From Ciborinia camelliae (taxonomy: Eukaryota > Ascomycota > Leotiomycetes > Helotiales > Sclerotiniaceae), in the NCBI GenBank assembly GCA_025890175.1, contig JANPYM010000005.1, positions 1,688,440-1,752,439 on the forward strand: 64,000 bases of DNA, given 5' to 3'. Within the stretch, counting starts at the first letter, position 1; each line of letters begins with the position of its first letter. Of the stretch, positions 10,500 through 22,970 are shown piece by piece. The notes beneath the pieces were generated by a model. The model made no database searches. It worked only from the letters and a program-made list of their open reading frames with translations, and was not told where the DNA came from. A program made the position numbers and the translations under genes.

Positions 10500-12110
10500 C
10501 AGTTTGAAGAGTCGAAGTAAGAGCAGAACTGAAGCCGGAGATTTAAGAGAGGCAGCGATAGCCGCATTATTACATTCATAGATCCAAAGCCTTGTATGGG
10601 GGCGTGTAGCGTCATGAAGATTACGAATTTGATATCGGAATAGGTTAAGATTATAAAGGTGTTAGCGTGTCCTTCAGAATAAGAGATATCGGTTTCTCTT
10701 TTAGAGTCTTCATAATAGACTCAAACCTCTCTTCAATATCGGTTACTTAATCGTTGGCTCTGTAGAACTGACACGTCAGACTTTGCTTCTTGGCAGTATT
10801 CGAGGAACGATGACCACACCTTGTCTGCATTTCGTTGACTCTCTTGTCACATAGGCGCGACGTAATGATCGGCATCAATAACGCCATCCAGGAAAAGTCG
10901 GCCTACTCTATCTGGAAACATCGCTGCGAATGTAGATCCAAGAAGTGTCTGGACAAAGTCAGCAATTATCACTTAGCGATCCAAAGCACTCACCCCGTAG
11001 CTGAAGCCCCAATACTCCAACTTGCCTTTCGTTTCTAGACTTGCTTCCCGGGGCTCACCCTTGGAGTCTTTCTCCTCAAAAGTATCAAAATCGGCAGGAT
11101 CATAGTAAGGTGATTCTTTTATCATACTCAACGTCCACTCATCCCACGCATCTACAATGCTAAGCATATCCCTTGCAACACTTGGTGTTCCAGCATGTCG
11201 GAAAATGCTATCCTTTCCACTCAGAGAATCTTTTTCTGCACATAACTTCGCCATGGTTTTTGCACGTGCATCAAGATATCTCAATACTGTTGAACCCGAA
11301 TTGGCGGTCCCAATTCCTGCCCCCGTGGCGTTAAGAATTATTCTGTGATAGTATCCTCGAGCATGGTTATCTCCTACACCATCATAAGTGCCACCGTACA
11401 AGAAACAGTCAGCTCGTGGTGTAGTCGTCCCAATACCTCGAGGATCAAACCCAATGACATCTTGATCTTCTCCAACAATACTCTGCACCAGTCGTCCAGC
11501 TACCAAGCCGAAAAGTGTGCCCGAGCCTCCAGGTCCACCGGGATCTAAGAGCAAGGGTGACTTGGAGAATTGCCTCTCTCCCGTATGGTTACCGGGTATC
11601 AAGACTAGCGCAATATGCACTCTGGGGCTATCATCTGATTCGTTAAGCGGTCGATGATAGTCCATCGGAACTGTGAGCCTGGCACACTTGAAAGTCGATC
11701 CGGGGACCTTAAAGCACGGATACCATTTAAGTTTTTCACTAGGTATTATCTATATATATGTTAGCCAATCAAAGTACATGAGGTGAAAAGAGGCAACCCC
11801 GAACCTGATCAAAGTCATAGTACTTTTGACCATCGGCATCAATAGTTGGGTCCTTAGATCCAACTATATCTGATATGACAAACCACGTCCACCAAACAAA
11901 CAAAACAGTAGCAACAGTAAGGCCCGGCCATGCAGGAGAACCCCTATTAATCTTCACACTCTTAACTCGTCCAATAGATTTGGGAAGAAGACTTCTCCTT
12001 TCCTCCACGTTGATATCATCAAATTCAATATCGAAATTATGAAATGTCCTCATTCTGGACCCGCGTAACCTAACTGGTTTATTGAAACGAAATTCGCTCA
12101 AAGATTCCAA
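10500..12110 (-). pseudogene. 5' part of a split S33/TAP-like alpha/beta-hydrolase, membrane-anchored
   Basis: Exon 1 starts at ATG 12110. It encodes a basic cytosolic segment and one transmembrane helix (about residues 72-93, core TVATVLFVWWTWFV). An intron follows, with the acceptor before IIPSEKLKWYPC. Next come KCARLTVPMDYHRP, DPGGPGGSG, IGFDPRGIGTTTP and the nucleophile elbow GFSYG, split by a second intron (GTGAGTGC...GTCCAG, near 10947-10989). The protein then continues LLGSTFAAMFPDRVGRLFLDG, matching the family. After DADHYVAPM an in-frame TGA appears (about 10857). Downstream the similarity survives only across frameshifts and stops (DIEERFESIMKTLKEK; then TYSDIKFVIF) until about 10500. 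The C-terminal domain is absent here but present at 1861-2400 on the same strand. Confidence 0.8.
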
Positions 12111-12386
12111 GGACCAGATATCGTAGGTACTACTACTATGTGCAAAGATGCAATATCTTCAACAAAAGACGTAAGAATGAAGAAGACTCAAAGTGAAAGT
12201 AAATGGGAAATATCTGTATCTGTCTAGAAAGTACCCTTACAACTCATAGGCAAACTTTGTGAGCACGTAATAGATCGGATGAACAGTATCCAATAATAAT
12301 CCTGGTGATGTTTTCGTTGCATCCATCAGCTGGCACCCTCATCCTGGAGGCGCTAGAATGTGAGATGAATCAGGTGATCTGACGGT

Positions 12387-14060
12387 CGAGGAGGTGCTTT
12401 TGCACGACTAATCCGGATCGTAATTCTCGGAGTGTCTTTTCAATGAATTGCCGAAGACTGATATCGTGGGAGAAAGCATTCTCGTATGCTTTGGCAAGAT
12501 TGTCATTGTACTCGAAAGAAGAGAATTCCGCTTCATCTGGCTTCAGTGGGCTGTGAAGAGCAAGTTTTGCCTCGCTGATGATGGTTGAAGTGAAATTTGT
12601 ATAGATATTGTACCTAAGATCTCGGGAGCCCCGAAATTCTCAGGAGGGCGGCAAAAGAAACTGGAGAAGGGTATCGGCAGAGACTCTGTTTGACGATTCA
12701 AGCTGTCATAACACGATGAGTGAAGAAGTCGCGAAGTATTAGGGCATGGTACTAACACGTAGACGTAGTATCGGGTATTCCTATTCCCACAAAAGGAGAT
12801 TGATCACCAGGATTGTAGGGATGCAGAAGACAAACCAAAATAGGCATATCGGCATGCAACTGAACAAGTTGAACAATGCACCTGAAATTTGCCCCTTCGC
12901 CATGTGAAGCTTAGCGACGAGCTCGAGTCGAGAGCTTCCAAGCTGTAGACCTTAATAACGAAGAAGCACAGAAGATAGGGGTTTCATGTACACACTACCC
13001 ATACGACTTGCGCAGTGATAATTTATCTCAACATATCAAATTGGATTGTAGGAGAAGTATGCAATCCGCTAATCTGGAGCTAGTTTCAAGATACTGTACT
13101 ATAGTGACAGCCTGAGGTGTTCGCGAAGATTCTTCATACTTACCTCTATGACGCAATTGTAGACTTTCACCTCCGAAAGCAAAACATCTAGTGCACCAGA
13201 TATTGGATAAATTATCCTTCCATCAATGGACCGGCAAGGCCAGTTGATGCTCCAGAGCCTCTACCCCCCCAATTTTCAACAAGCGAATGCGCTACAGCAC
13301 TCCATTCGCTTGGCAGACTCTATATCATATGATTCCCGGAGCCATTGGGAGGAATAAAAAGAGTGAAACTCATGTGAGATCATAATTGAAATATCAGTTA
13401 CAGTTCGCCCACCACGAGATTTTGGGCATCACGACACCATAGTACAAAAAGGGTTGCGAGCACCCCGAATGTTCCACACCTATCTTGATCACGCGAATTC
13501 TCATGGCCATTGTTAACGGGTGTCCCGAGTGTAGGGCATGAATTGTTTTGGGGGCACACTCAATTGTTTGATACCTTGGGCATTGTCCCGATCACCTTAC
13601 CTAGGTGCACATGCTAAATGTAGAAAACAAGCATTTGATCATTTTTTGGAAGTATAAAGCAAGGGTGTCATCAAACATCATCGAACTCCATGATAGGAAA
13701 GCTTGGAGCATTAGTTTCCATTTTATCGGTGATCTCGGAATCTATGTAAAGGAATCACACAATTTCATTCGACAAGCACCCCGCATTGTCCATCTATCTG
13801 TGTCATCGCAGAGATAACTAGTGCTTTCTGCAAGCTTGTTGCATAACTGATATGGTAACGGGATGAATTGCTCGTTGGTTGCATTTGGGGGCGCCACCGT
13901 GCTACTCTCGGAGTTGTCGAGACGTCTTTCGGAGCCAAAAACATTTCTCCATTGACTACGGTCAATAGAATCAGCAAGTGCTTTAGAAAGAGATAGTGGG
14001 CATTCAAACTCACATGGTATGCGCACACTGGAGGCAACCCCCGGCATTTCCTGCAGTGAT
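12387..14060 (-). other. Unresolved minus-strand coding traces, perhaps one degraded gene
   Basis: Several stretches look protein-coding but do not join into a gene I recognise. The last, ending at TGA near 12387, reads YNIYTNFTSTIISEAKLALH, then SPLKPDEAEFSSFEYNDN, and continues open for about 50 codons; an in-frame TGA interrupts it upstream near 12645. At about 13215-13310 a frame reads SAVAHSLVENWGGRGSG. At about 13145-13225 a frame ends in a good donor (GTAAGT). At about 13965-14020 there is a textbook intron (GTGAGT, a CTGAT branch and a TAG end). I cannot name a family. It may be a pseudogene or a fast-evolving gene with small exons. Confidence 0.35.
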
Positions 14061-14721
14061 ATACTGGGTGAGTGATTTATGGAGTTGGTGCTCTACAGAA
14101 TGTTCAATTATGGAAACTAGAAATTTCGAGCACTCCGGTACATATCGTGTGAGATTCAGATATAGATAGATAGATTGGTAGGTAGATAGCTAAGGATATG
14201 TAAGTAGTACAAAAAGAACAAGATGCCTTTGTAGCGCTACTCATCCCGCATTCGCATTCGCATCCCATCAACCGCTCTCGCTTTCAGTTTCGCTCGCCAT
14301 GCCCAAAAACACCATTTCTCCTATACCAAAATACCCCTCTTTGCCGAATCCAATTCAAGAAGAAAGAAAGTAGTGACGCTGGTGGATGCAGATATGGATT
14401 GTGAGGTGATATGCTTGCTACACGGGGGGAAAAATAAGGTAGATGGTGTGATAATAAATGTGGTAAGTCGTAGTTTGGTCTTTATTTCTTTCTTCTTGCC
14501 TAAGAAAAAGTTCATGATTTCGCCATAATCGCATCCTATCGTCGAGGTTCAATATCGTTAGACGTAATGTATCATCGTGATTCCATTTCTTATTCCTATC
14601 GCCAGATAGATCAAGTCTAAATTCGTTTGCTGTTCCACCCTGTGAATCTGATGGTTTGTGCTATTATTTTGTGATAGTGATTTGTTAAAGGTTCGCTGAG
14701 GTGGAGCAGACAATAGTCTAT
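14061..14721. other. Intergenic, 3' flank of MKK1
   Basis: This holds TAGATAGA-type simple sequence near 14160-14190. No gene or RNA was recognised. Confidence 0.5.
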
Positions 14722-16393
14722 TTACCAGCCCCATACTGTAGCCAAGAAATGCGCCATATTCACACGTCTGCCGCGCATTTCGACCATCCATGGGTGTTCT
14801 AGCATTCGCCAAGGAGAGGCACGTCTAGCAGGATCTTTTTCGAGACTGTGTTTCTAAAGTTAGCATGACTTGCATCTCTCAAAGGAAAAACAGGGATGAA
14901 CGCACCAGCACTCGATGAAGTATTTGAAACTATCACTCCATTTGATTCCAGCATCGGGTTCATCCTTCAACTTTGGAATGGGTTGTCGAACAATATATGT
15001 TAGAAGGTCGATCAATCCAGCTCGAGGTTGCATTTCTGATCCATCTGCTGGGAATGGAAAGCGGTGTTGCGCTACTTCCAGAAGGGTGACACCAGTCGAC
15101 CAGACATCCGAAGTGATGGTATATGATTGACCCGTAATACGTTCAGGCGCCATGTAGTAAGAGGTTCCGATGAAGGTATTTGCGTCACCCTTTGTGCCGA
15201 ATTCACCACTTACACCAAAGTCACACAGCTTAACTTGACCGTCGCGACATAGGAGAATATTGGAAGGTTTGATGTCTCGGTGAATAATCTTCTTCCCATG
15301 GAGGTAGGTTAGACCGTTCAGAACACCTTCAGCTATCTTTCCGAGAACCTTCTCACCAGTGCGGCCCCCAAGTTTCTTCACTTCGCGATAAATCGAGTCG
15401 AGAGAACCACCTTCACAAAATTCCATGGCAATGGAAATGGTAGCCGTCGATGGTTCGACGAAAGCTCCATAGTAGCGGCAGATGTGTTCATTGGCACAGC
15501 CTTTGTTAAAACCTAATTCACGGACGATTTGTTTCTTGACATCGGGGTCGGGATTGGTGGTAATGATCTAGTAGTATCAGTAAGTAGCGTAAAGGATATT
15601 CTTAGGCGTGTAAAATTACCTTCAGCGCAAAGACAGTCTTGCCACCCTTCAACATGCATCTAGTTACTGCACCTCCGGCTCCCTCTCCTAGGCTACCAAG
15701 CTCCTCGATCCGTTTCTCCATACTTGCTATCCGCCATCCATCATCATCCAAATCCTCAACATCGAAGGTTCTTCCTTTTTCTAAACTGAGTTTATCAAAT
15801 GCCTCAAGTCCATTCATGCTACCATCTCGTTCCATACCAACACCTCCATCGCTCCTTTCTGAATATAATGACCCCACAGCTGATGAGGGGTCTGGCGTGC
15901 CTTGTGGTTTACTTAATCCATATTGTGATGCCAACGAAAACGCAGAGTATTGCGATCCTGCAGATGTTGGCCCACTGCCCTTCCCATCCATTGGCCCAAA
16001 GCTCCCTGATCTCGAATGTGCCGCACTACTTTCACTTCCTCCACTTGCAGATTGCCCTGGAGCAATTGCACCTCTTCCAGATTGTTCATATGGTGTGGCA
16101 TTACTTCCCATAGGTGTAGCTAATTGTAATCGAGGCAATGAAGGCCGTGAAGGCATCGCGCCAGGCATTTGTAATGTAAGACCCTTTGTTGCAGGAGCAT
16201 TGACTGGCTTAGCATTTGGAGAAGGTGGTATGGCCAGGCCCAGCCTAGGAGTTTTCGTGCCGCCATTTTGTCGACTACCGGGAATCGGGGGACGTAACAA
16301 TGGTGCTGGAGAAGACATGTTGGGTAATGAGTTGAGGGAGAGATTACTTGAGGAATTCGAATCGGCAGGGTGGTCTTCGTATGGTCTACTCAT
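14722..16393 (-). CDS. MKK1: MAP kinase kinase of the cell-wall-integrity pathway
   Basis: This dual-specificity kinase acts between Bck1-type MAPKKK and Slt2-type MAPK in the wall-stress pathway. Three exons (16393-15620, 15567-14906, 14845-14722) close to 519 aa. Residues 1-225 form a low-complexity Ser/Pro/Gly-rich leader. The kinase domain shows the glycine loop GEGAGGAV (236-243), the ATP lysine K258, HRD at 354-356 and DFG at 374-376. The activation segment is [19 protein letters not shown], followed by [18 protein letters not shown]. The C-terminus reads [39 protein letters not shown] is characteristic of the Mkk1/Mkk2 branch rather than Pbs2 or Ste7. The start codon and the first 81 codons are repeated at 17866-18108 beyond an N gap, probably an assembly overlap. 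Confidence 0.95.
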
Positions 16394-17855
16394 ATTACAC
16401 TTAGAATAGTCGAAAAATCGTGGTGTACAAATGAAGCGGATACGTGAGAGCCTGAATTCGTTGCCGTCGTCCTAAGATCCGAAAGAATCTCGGGTTACAC
16501 CCTCGCCGGTGTTCTTTTTGTTATTGCAATGATGATCTCGCATCGGCATGCAGTCCACCGCTGCAAGAGACTGTTGCTGCAGACGAAGGAGGCCTTTGTG
16601 TGGTCGAAATAAGCCCGAGGATCGTCTTGTGACTGATCCCGAGTCTCGACAGGTTGGGTAGCAAACAATGATCTATTTGGTATGCAAAAGGAAGGAAAGG
16701 AATTTCGTGATAATAATTCTCGTAAAGTTGGCAAGGCAAGTTGTTCGACTTTCAGTTCGTGGGGGGTGCGGTATTCACACGGAGTGAGTGTTCGAGCCGG
16801 GAGTTGTCTCTGTTTCAAACTTCAAAGCTTATCGTCACGAAGTGTGGGTCGATAAATAGGTACGGAGTACAATAGATTCCTGAGGGGAGGGAGGGTAGGT
16901 AGGTAAAGGTTGTATTTAATTGATTGTTCCGTATTTGGGAATTATGAAAGAGGGGAAATAAAAGAAGGATATTTAGGGATTGATTTTCAATATGTAATCC
17001 TCATAGTCTTTTTTTTTGAAGCGATTGAGGAGAAGGAAGAAGATATATGTAAAGTGTAGGTAAGGTAAAGGCAAAGGTAGGGTAGGGAATAAATAATACC
17101 CAGCTGGGGGTATGTAAGAAGACCTGGGAAATCCAACAACCTATATTGGGGGTAGGTAGGTAGGTAGTATGTACGGTATGGTATGATATTATTGGGATAT
17201 TGGGATATTGGGTAGGTATTGATTGTAATTGTACCGTGACAAATACCTAAGGCAGGTAGGTAGTAGGTAATGTTTCAGGTGGTTATATTGGTTAGGTTGG
17301 TAGGTTGGTAGTTGGTAGGTTGGTGGTATTGGTATTATGGTATTGGTATTGGTATTGGTATTGATTGGTATTGGTATTGGTAGTGAATGAACAAATAATG
17401 ATTATAAAGTTGATGAATTTAAAAGATTAATGTTTATATTATATTGGATAGAAAAGGCTGGCCTTGTATTGTATTGTAATATACCTAATCTAATATACTA
17501 CTCTACCTACACCTACCTACCTAGTATCTATCTATCCATCCCTAGTCTACTTGTACCTACCTGCAAGCGCAAGGGAATGAACATTTGAATGATTTGGGGT
17601 CTATACGATCATGTGATGTGATCTATTCGCGGGATTGATTGGCTGTCCATCAAAAAGGAATGAACTTGATTGATTTACTAATTAACATGATACGACTCAC
17701 GAGTAATGAGGAGGGTTGGGCTATGGTAGGTGGGTAGACGGCATGCCACATGGGAAACCGCCAAACTAACTTCTATGGAGACAGCCCCTAGGCACCTACC
17801 TACTTACCTCTTTCCGAATAGCCACCTAGGTATTGGGTATTCGGTGATTGATATT
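16151..17855. repeat. First copy of a 1.7-kb near-exact duplication abutting an N gap
   Basis: It covers the first 81 codons of MKK1 and about 1.46 kb upstream. The same sequence returns at 17866-19572. The only difference I see is the length of one poly-T run near 17008. The upstream part is dense in GGTAGGTA and GGTATT simple repeats (about 17150-17390) and a TACCTACC-rich stretch (about 17505-17565). Confidence 0.95.
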
Positions 17856-17865
17856 NNNNNNNNNN
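17856..17865. other. Assembly gap of 10 N
   Basis: Ten N bases separate two nearly identical sequences, so the gap most likely joins two contigs whose ends overlap. Confidence 0.99.
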
Positions 17866-19572
17866 AGGCATCGCGCCAGGCATTTGTAATGTAAGACCCT
17901 TTGTTGCAGGAGCATTGACTGGCTTAGCATTTGGAGAAGGTGGTATGGCCAGGCCCAGCCTAGGAGTTTTCGTGCCGCCATTTTGTCGACTACCGGGAAT
18001 CGGGGGACGTAACAATGGTGCTGGAGAAGACATGTTGGGTAATGAGTTGAGGGAGAGATTACTTGAGGAATTCGAATCGGCAGGGTGGTCTTCGTATGGT
18101 CTACTCATATTACACTTAGAATAGTCGAAAAATCGTGGTGTACAAATGAAGCGGATACGTGAGAGCCTGAATTCGTTGCCGTCGTCCTAAGATCCGAAAG
18201 AATCTCGGGTTACACCCTCGCCGGTGTTCTTTTTGTTATTGCAATGATGATCTCGCATCGGCATGCAGTCCACCGCTGCAAGAGACTGTTGCTGCAGACG
18301 AAGGAGGCCTTTGTGTGGTCGAAATAAGCCCGAGGATCGTCTTGTGACTGATCCCGAGTCTCGACAGGTTGGGTAGCAAACAATGATCTATTTGGTATGC
18401 AAAAGGAAGGAAAGGAATTTCGTGATAATAATTCTCGTAAAGTTGGCAAGGCAAGTTGTTCGACTTTCAGTTCGTGGGGGGTGCGGTATTCACACGGAGT
18501 GAGTGTTCGAGCCGGGAGTTGTCTCTGTTTCAAACTTCAAAGCTTATCGTCACGAAGTGTGGGTCGATAAATAGGTACGGAGTACAATAGATTCCTGAGG
18601 GGAGGGAGGGTAGGTAGGTAAAGGTTGTATTTAATTGATTGTTCCGTATTTGGGAATTATGAAAGAGGGGAAATAAAAGAAGGATATTTAGGGATTGATT
18701 TTCAATATGTAATCCTCATAGTCTTTTTTTTTTTGAAGCGATTGAGGAGAAGGAAGAAGATATATGTAAAGTGTAGGTAAGGTAAAGGCAAAGGTAGGGT
18801 AGGGAATAAATAATACCCAGCTGGGGGTATGTAAGAAGACCTGGGAAATCCAACAACCTATATTGGGGGTAGGTAGGTAGGTAGTATGTACGGTATGGTA
18901 TGATATTATTGGGATATTGGGATATTGGGTAGGTATTGATTGTAATTGTACCGTGACAAATACCTAAGGCAGGTAGGTAGTAGGTAATGTTTCAGGTGGT
19001 TATATTGGTTAGGTTGGTAGGTTGGTAGTTGGTAGGTTGGTGGTATTGGTATTATGGTATTGGTATTGGTATTGGTATTGATTGGTATTGGTATTGGTAG
19101 TGAATGAACAAATAATGATTATAAAGTTGATGAATTTAAAAGATTAATGTTTATATTATATTGGATAGAAAAGGCTGGCCTTGTATTGTATTGTAATATA
19201 CCTAATCTAATATACTACTCTACCTACACCTACCTACCTAGTATCTATCTATCCATCCCTAGTCTACTTGTACCTACCTGCAAGCGCAAGGGAATGAACA
19301 TTTGAATGATTTGGGGTCTATACGATCATGTGATGTGATCTATTCGCGGGATTGATTGGCTGTCCATCAAAAAGGAATGAACTTGATTGATTTACTAATT
19401 AACATGATACGACTCACGAGTAATGAGGAGGGTTGGGCTATGGTAGGTGGGTAGACGGCATGCCACATGGGAAACCGCCAAACTAACTTCTATGGAGACA
19501 GCCCCTAGGCACCTACCTACTTACCTCTTTCCGAATAGCCACCTAGGTATTGGGTATTCGGTGATTGATATT
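17866..19572. repeat. Second copy of the 1.7-kb duplication
   Basis: It repeats 16151-17855, including a truncated MKK1 start (ATG at 18108, 81 codons, minus) that runs into the N gap. This is not a separate gene. Frames inside it, such as 18210-18533, are copies of noncoding frames at 16495-16818. Confidence 0.95.
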
Positions 19573-20879
19573 TGAGAGCTATCGTCCTCGAGCTCGTCGC
19601 CATCATCTCTCTTATGTGCTTCGGTGTCTCAATAGCGAATTGGGCAATTAATATCCAGCCATTCACCTCATTTTCTTCGTAACAATGCCAAAGAGAGTAA
19701 GAGGAAGGAAGCTGAATTCTACTCGGTATACTCCGTGTTACCCAATAACTGGAAAAGATTATGAGGGGGCGTAAGAAGAGAGGACAGTAATAGAGGTATG
19801 AATGAGGAGAGGTAAGATGATGGTGGTCAGAGAAATGCAGTCATACAGAGACACCCACACACAGGCACACATACAGAGAGAGAGAGAGGGAGAGGGACAG
19901 AGAAAGAGAATAGAAAAATTAAAATTATTTCTTATTTTCATGAATTACAGTAACAAAAGTCTTCCCATCACCTACCTAGGTCCTTACCGGATATATGCAA
20001 TGAAGGGGGTCTCTCTGCAAGTCGCTTCGTATTTTCATAAAAGGGGTACAGTAGTATCAATCAACTATCAAATATCAAATATCAAATCTACGCTCATTAC
20101 AGATATCCGATAATGATCAATCATGCGTAACATCGTATTCTTCGAATATTTAATAAATTAATGACAATTGTACTAGGTAATCTAACTCAATACTTGCCTC
20201 GTAATACTATTAGGCCGCGCTCCCAAAGTTCCAAACTGCCGGTTCCTGAATCCCCCTTCCCCATAGCCTCTCTCCCCCACTTGTTATCTGGCACGAGATG
20301 TTAAGGGTGTGGATGTGTATGGCATGAGAAGAAACTACTAGGTACGGGATAGCCAAAGAAAATATTACCTGCGAGGTTCTTAACTTCTTGTTTCTCTTCT
20401 TGTCTTTTTCTTCTCAAAATGAAATGAAAGGAAATGAAAGGAAATGAAAGGAAATCAAATGAAATCGATTTGATTCCTCAGGAATCAGGAGATGGGGTAC
20501 CGGTACAATCCATACCTATGCATCCACCCACCATTGATAATCATAATAGAATGTACGGAGTGAAGCATATACAGGAGAATCGGGAAAGACTTTGGATTGG
20601 GTTTGGATTGCCCAGGTGGTTCTTGTAAATGTCATTCCTCATGTTCCTATTGGTCGAATTAATTGTTTCACTTTAATTCACTAGTATCTAAGGGGAGGGG
20701 GAAGAGGCGATAAGCCAAAGTCAAGCTTTTATTTAAGCGCGCGCGAGATGTGCAGGTACGATGATACTGTACAGTCAGCAAATGGCAGTGAGGGAGCTAT
20801 GAAGTAAGGGAGAAAAAAATCAATTTCCAAGGTTCCTTCGATTTTTTCAAAACACAAACAACGACTTGGACCACTCAGA
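19573..20879. other. Intergenic, simple-sequence rich
   Basis: This region upstream of MKK1 and DBP8 (divergent genes) holds a purine tract of GA repeats near 19875-19910, ATC-rich repeats near 20060-20085, and a tandem GAAATGAAAG array at about 20419-20456. No gene or RNA was recognised. Confidence 0.6.
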
Positions 20880-22555
20880 ATGCCTTCCAAGAAAGTTGCT
20901 CAAGGATTTGAGACCGCTGATCAAGTTTCAATTGAAGCGCCCGGTTCATCCTCGCAATCAAATTATGATTCCTCGTCCGATGATGAACAAGATGAACAAG
21001 ACGACCTTTTGCAATCCGACTCAGATTCTTTAGACAGTCAAACTTCGCGGAAACGACGGAAAACATCCCAGGAACCAAAGCATGGACATCTCCCCTTAAT
21101 CACGACTACTTCTGTTCCTTCACGGGTGAAGACAAAATCGCAAAAAAGTTCACTCGATACTGAAAATATCAACAATGGCGCAATATTAGTTCCTACAGAT
21201 GGGCAAACCACTTTTGCTGCCTTGAATGTGAAGCCATGGTTGGTCGGATCATTGGGGGCCATGGCTATCAAGCGACCTACGGGTATTCAAAAGGGCTGCA
21301 TACCGGAGATTCTGAAGGGAAGAGACTGTATAGGAGGTAGCCGCACGGGTTCTGGAAAGACGGTGGCATTTGCTGTCCCAATCCTACAAAAATGGGCTGA
21401 AGATCCTTTCGGGATCTTTGCTTTAGTGCTTACTCCCACGAGGTAAGACCTTGCCGTAATGACTATGGGATACCACCTGGCTGACATCACTTTTTCAGGG
21501 AATTGGCACTACAAATTTACGAGCAATTCAAAGCGATCTCATCCCCTCAATCTCTCAAGGCTGTCCTGATAACGGGTGGCTCGGACATGCGGCCCCAAGC
21601 AACGGCCCTTGCACAACGACCACATATTGTTATCGCAACCCCAGGCAGATTGGCAGATCATATCCGAACCTCGGGCGAAGATACAATATGTGCTTTACGC
21701 CGGGTGCGCATGGTGGTTCTTGATGAAGCGGATCGATTACTTGCGTCTGGAAGCGTAGGAAGTATGCTTCCAGATGTTGAAGAATGTCTATCTATCCTTC
21801 CACCTCCCGCCAAAAGGCAGACCTTATTGTTCACAGCTACAGTTACTTCAGAAGTAAGAGCTTTGAAGGACATGCCTCGCACACCAGGGAAGCTTCCAGT
21901 GTTTGTCTGTGAAGTGGATACGCAGGCTTTGGCAATCCCTTCTTCCCTCAATCAAATGCATCTGCAAGTGCCCGTAACACATCGAGAACACTATCTACAC
22001 ATGTTTCTACTTACGGACAAGAATCTACCAAAATCCGTCGTTATCTTTTGCAATCGAACAGCTACCGCCGACTATCTTACCCATTTACTGCGACTTCTGG
22101 AGCATCGAGTCACGGCCCTCCATTCCAAGCTTCCACAAAGACAAAGAATTGACAATTTGGGTCGTTTCCGTGCCTCTGCTGCCAGAATTCTAGTTGCTAC
22201 CGATGTGGCTGCTCGTGGGCTGGATATTCCAGAGGTCGGTCTAGTAGTTAATTACGATATCCCTAGAGATCCAGATGACTATATTCACCGAGTTGGACGT
22301 ACAGCCAGAGCTGGCAGGAAAGGAGAAGCTGTTACATTCGTAGGTCAAAGAGACGTACAATTGGTTCTAGCCATCGAGAACAGAGTGGGTAGACAAATGG
22401 AGGCATGGGCGGAAGATGGCGTAAATCTGGAAACGAGAGTCATCAGGGAATCGTTGAAGTTGGTAGGGGAAAAGAAACGTGAGGCTATGTTAGAAATTGA
22501 GGAAGGAAGAGAAGTTGGCGGAAAACGAAAGAGAGGCATGAAAAAGCTAAGTTAA
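20880..22555 (+). CDS. DBP8: ATP-dependent DEAD-box RNA helicase Dbp8
   Basis: This is a nucleolar helicase that in yeast acts in 40S ribosomal subunit biogenesis. Two exons (20880-21442 and 21499-22555) give 539 aa; the intron interrupts the TPTRELAL motif. An acidic/Ser leader (about residues 1-100) precedes the helicase core. The core has a Q motif with GIQ near 135-137, Walker A SRTGSGKT (154-161), TPGR, DEAD (263-266), TAT (about 300-302), ARGLD and [10 protein letters not shown]. The C-terminus is basic ([10 protein letters not shown]). The match to the Dbp8 branch comes from [29 protein letters not shown] and the overall length. The start has adenines at -3 and earlier, as expected. 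Confidence 0.93.
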
Positions 22556-22970
22556 GTTTATATTAAAAGAAAACAATGATACCCACTAGTAGTAACTACC
22601 TACCCTACACCAATTTTGCAGCCATTGTCTTACATTTCATGCACCAATTCTTTTGTGGACCTCGGAACCCGCCACCTGTGAAACTTATTACTGTATATGG
22701 CAGGAGCCATCCCGAGCTGGAGTGATGTGATGTGACATTCGGATGCGGGGAAATCCAGCCGAGGAAGTAATAAGTGTCTCCACAACTTCTTTTCTTTTTC
22801 TTTTCCTTTTCTTGCTTTCCTTTCCAATTCCTTTCGTTTCGTTTCGTTTCGTTTCGTTTACCCCTTCATTGATTTTCGTCTCTCATTCGATCCTCTCTCC
22901 ACAAACACACAACACTTGCCTAGTGCCAACGTAACCTAAGGCTCAACAATAATAATACTTCGTCTCAAAA
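22556..22970. other. Intergenic
   Basis: This contains a CT-rich tract followed by a TTTCG pentamer run at about 22832-22860, probably in the promoter or 5' UTR of the next gene. Confidence 0.6.

Noticed and set aside
15639..16409. 256-codon plus-strand open frame
   Set aside because: It is antisense to the first exon of MKK1, and its openness follows from the low-complexity Ser/Pro coding on the other strand.
16495..16818. 107-codon minus frame upstream of MKK1, repeated at 18210-18533
   Set aside because: No domain, and it lies in the 5' flank. The second copy is explained by the assembly overlap, so repetition is not evidence of conservation.
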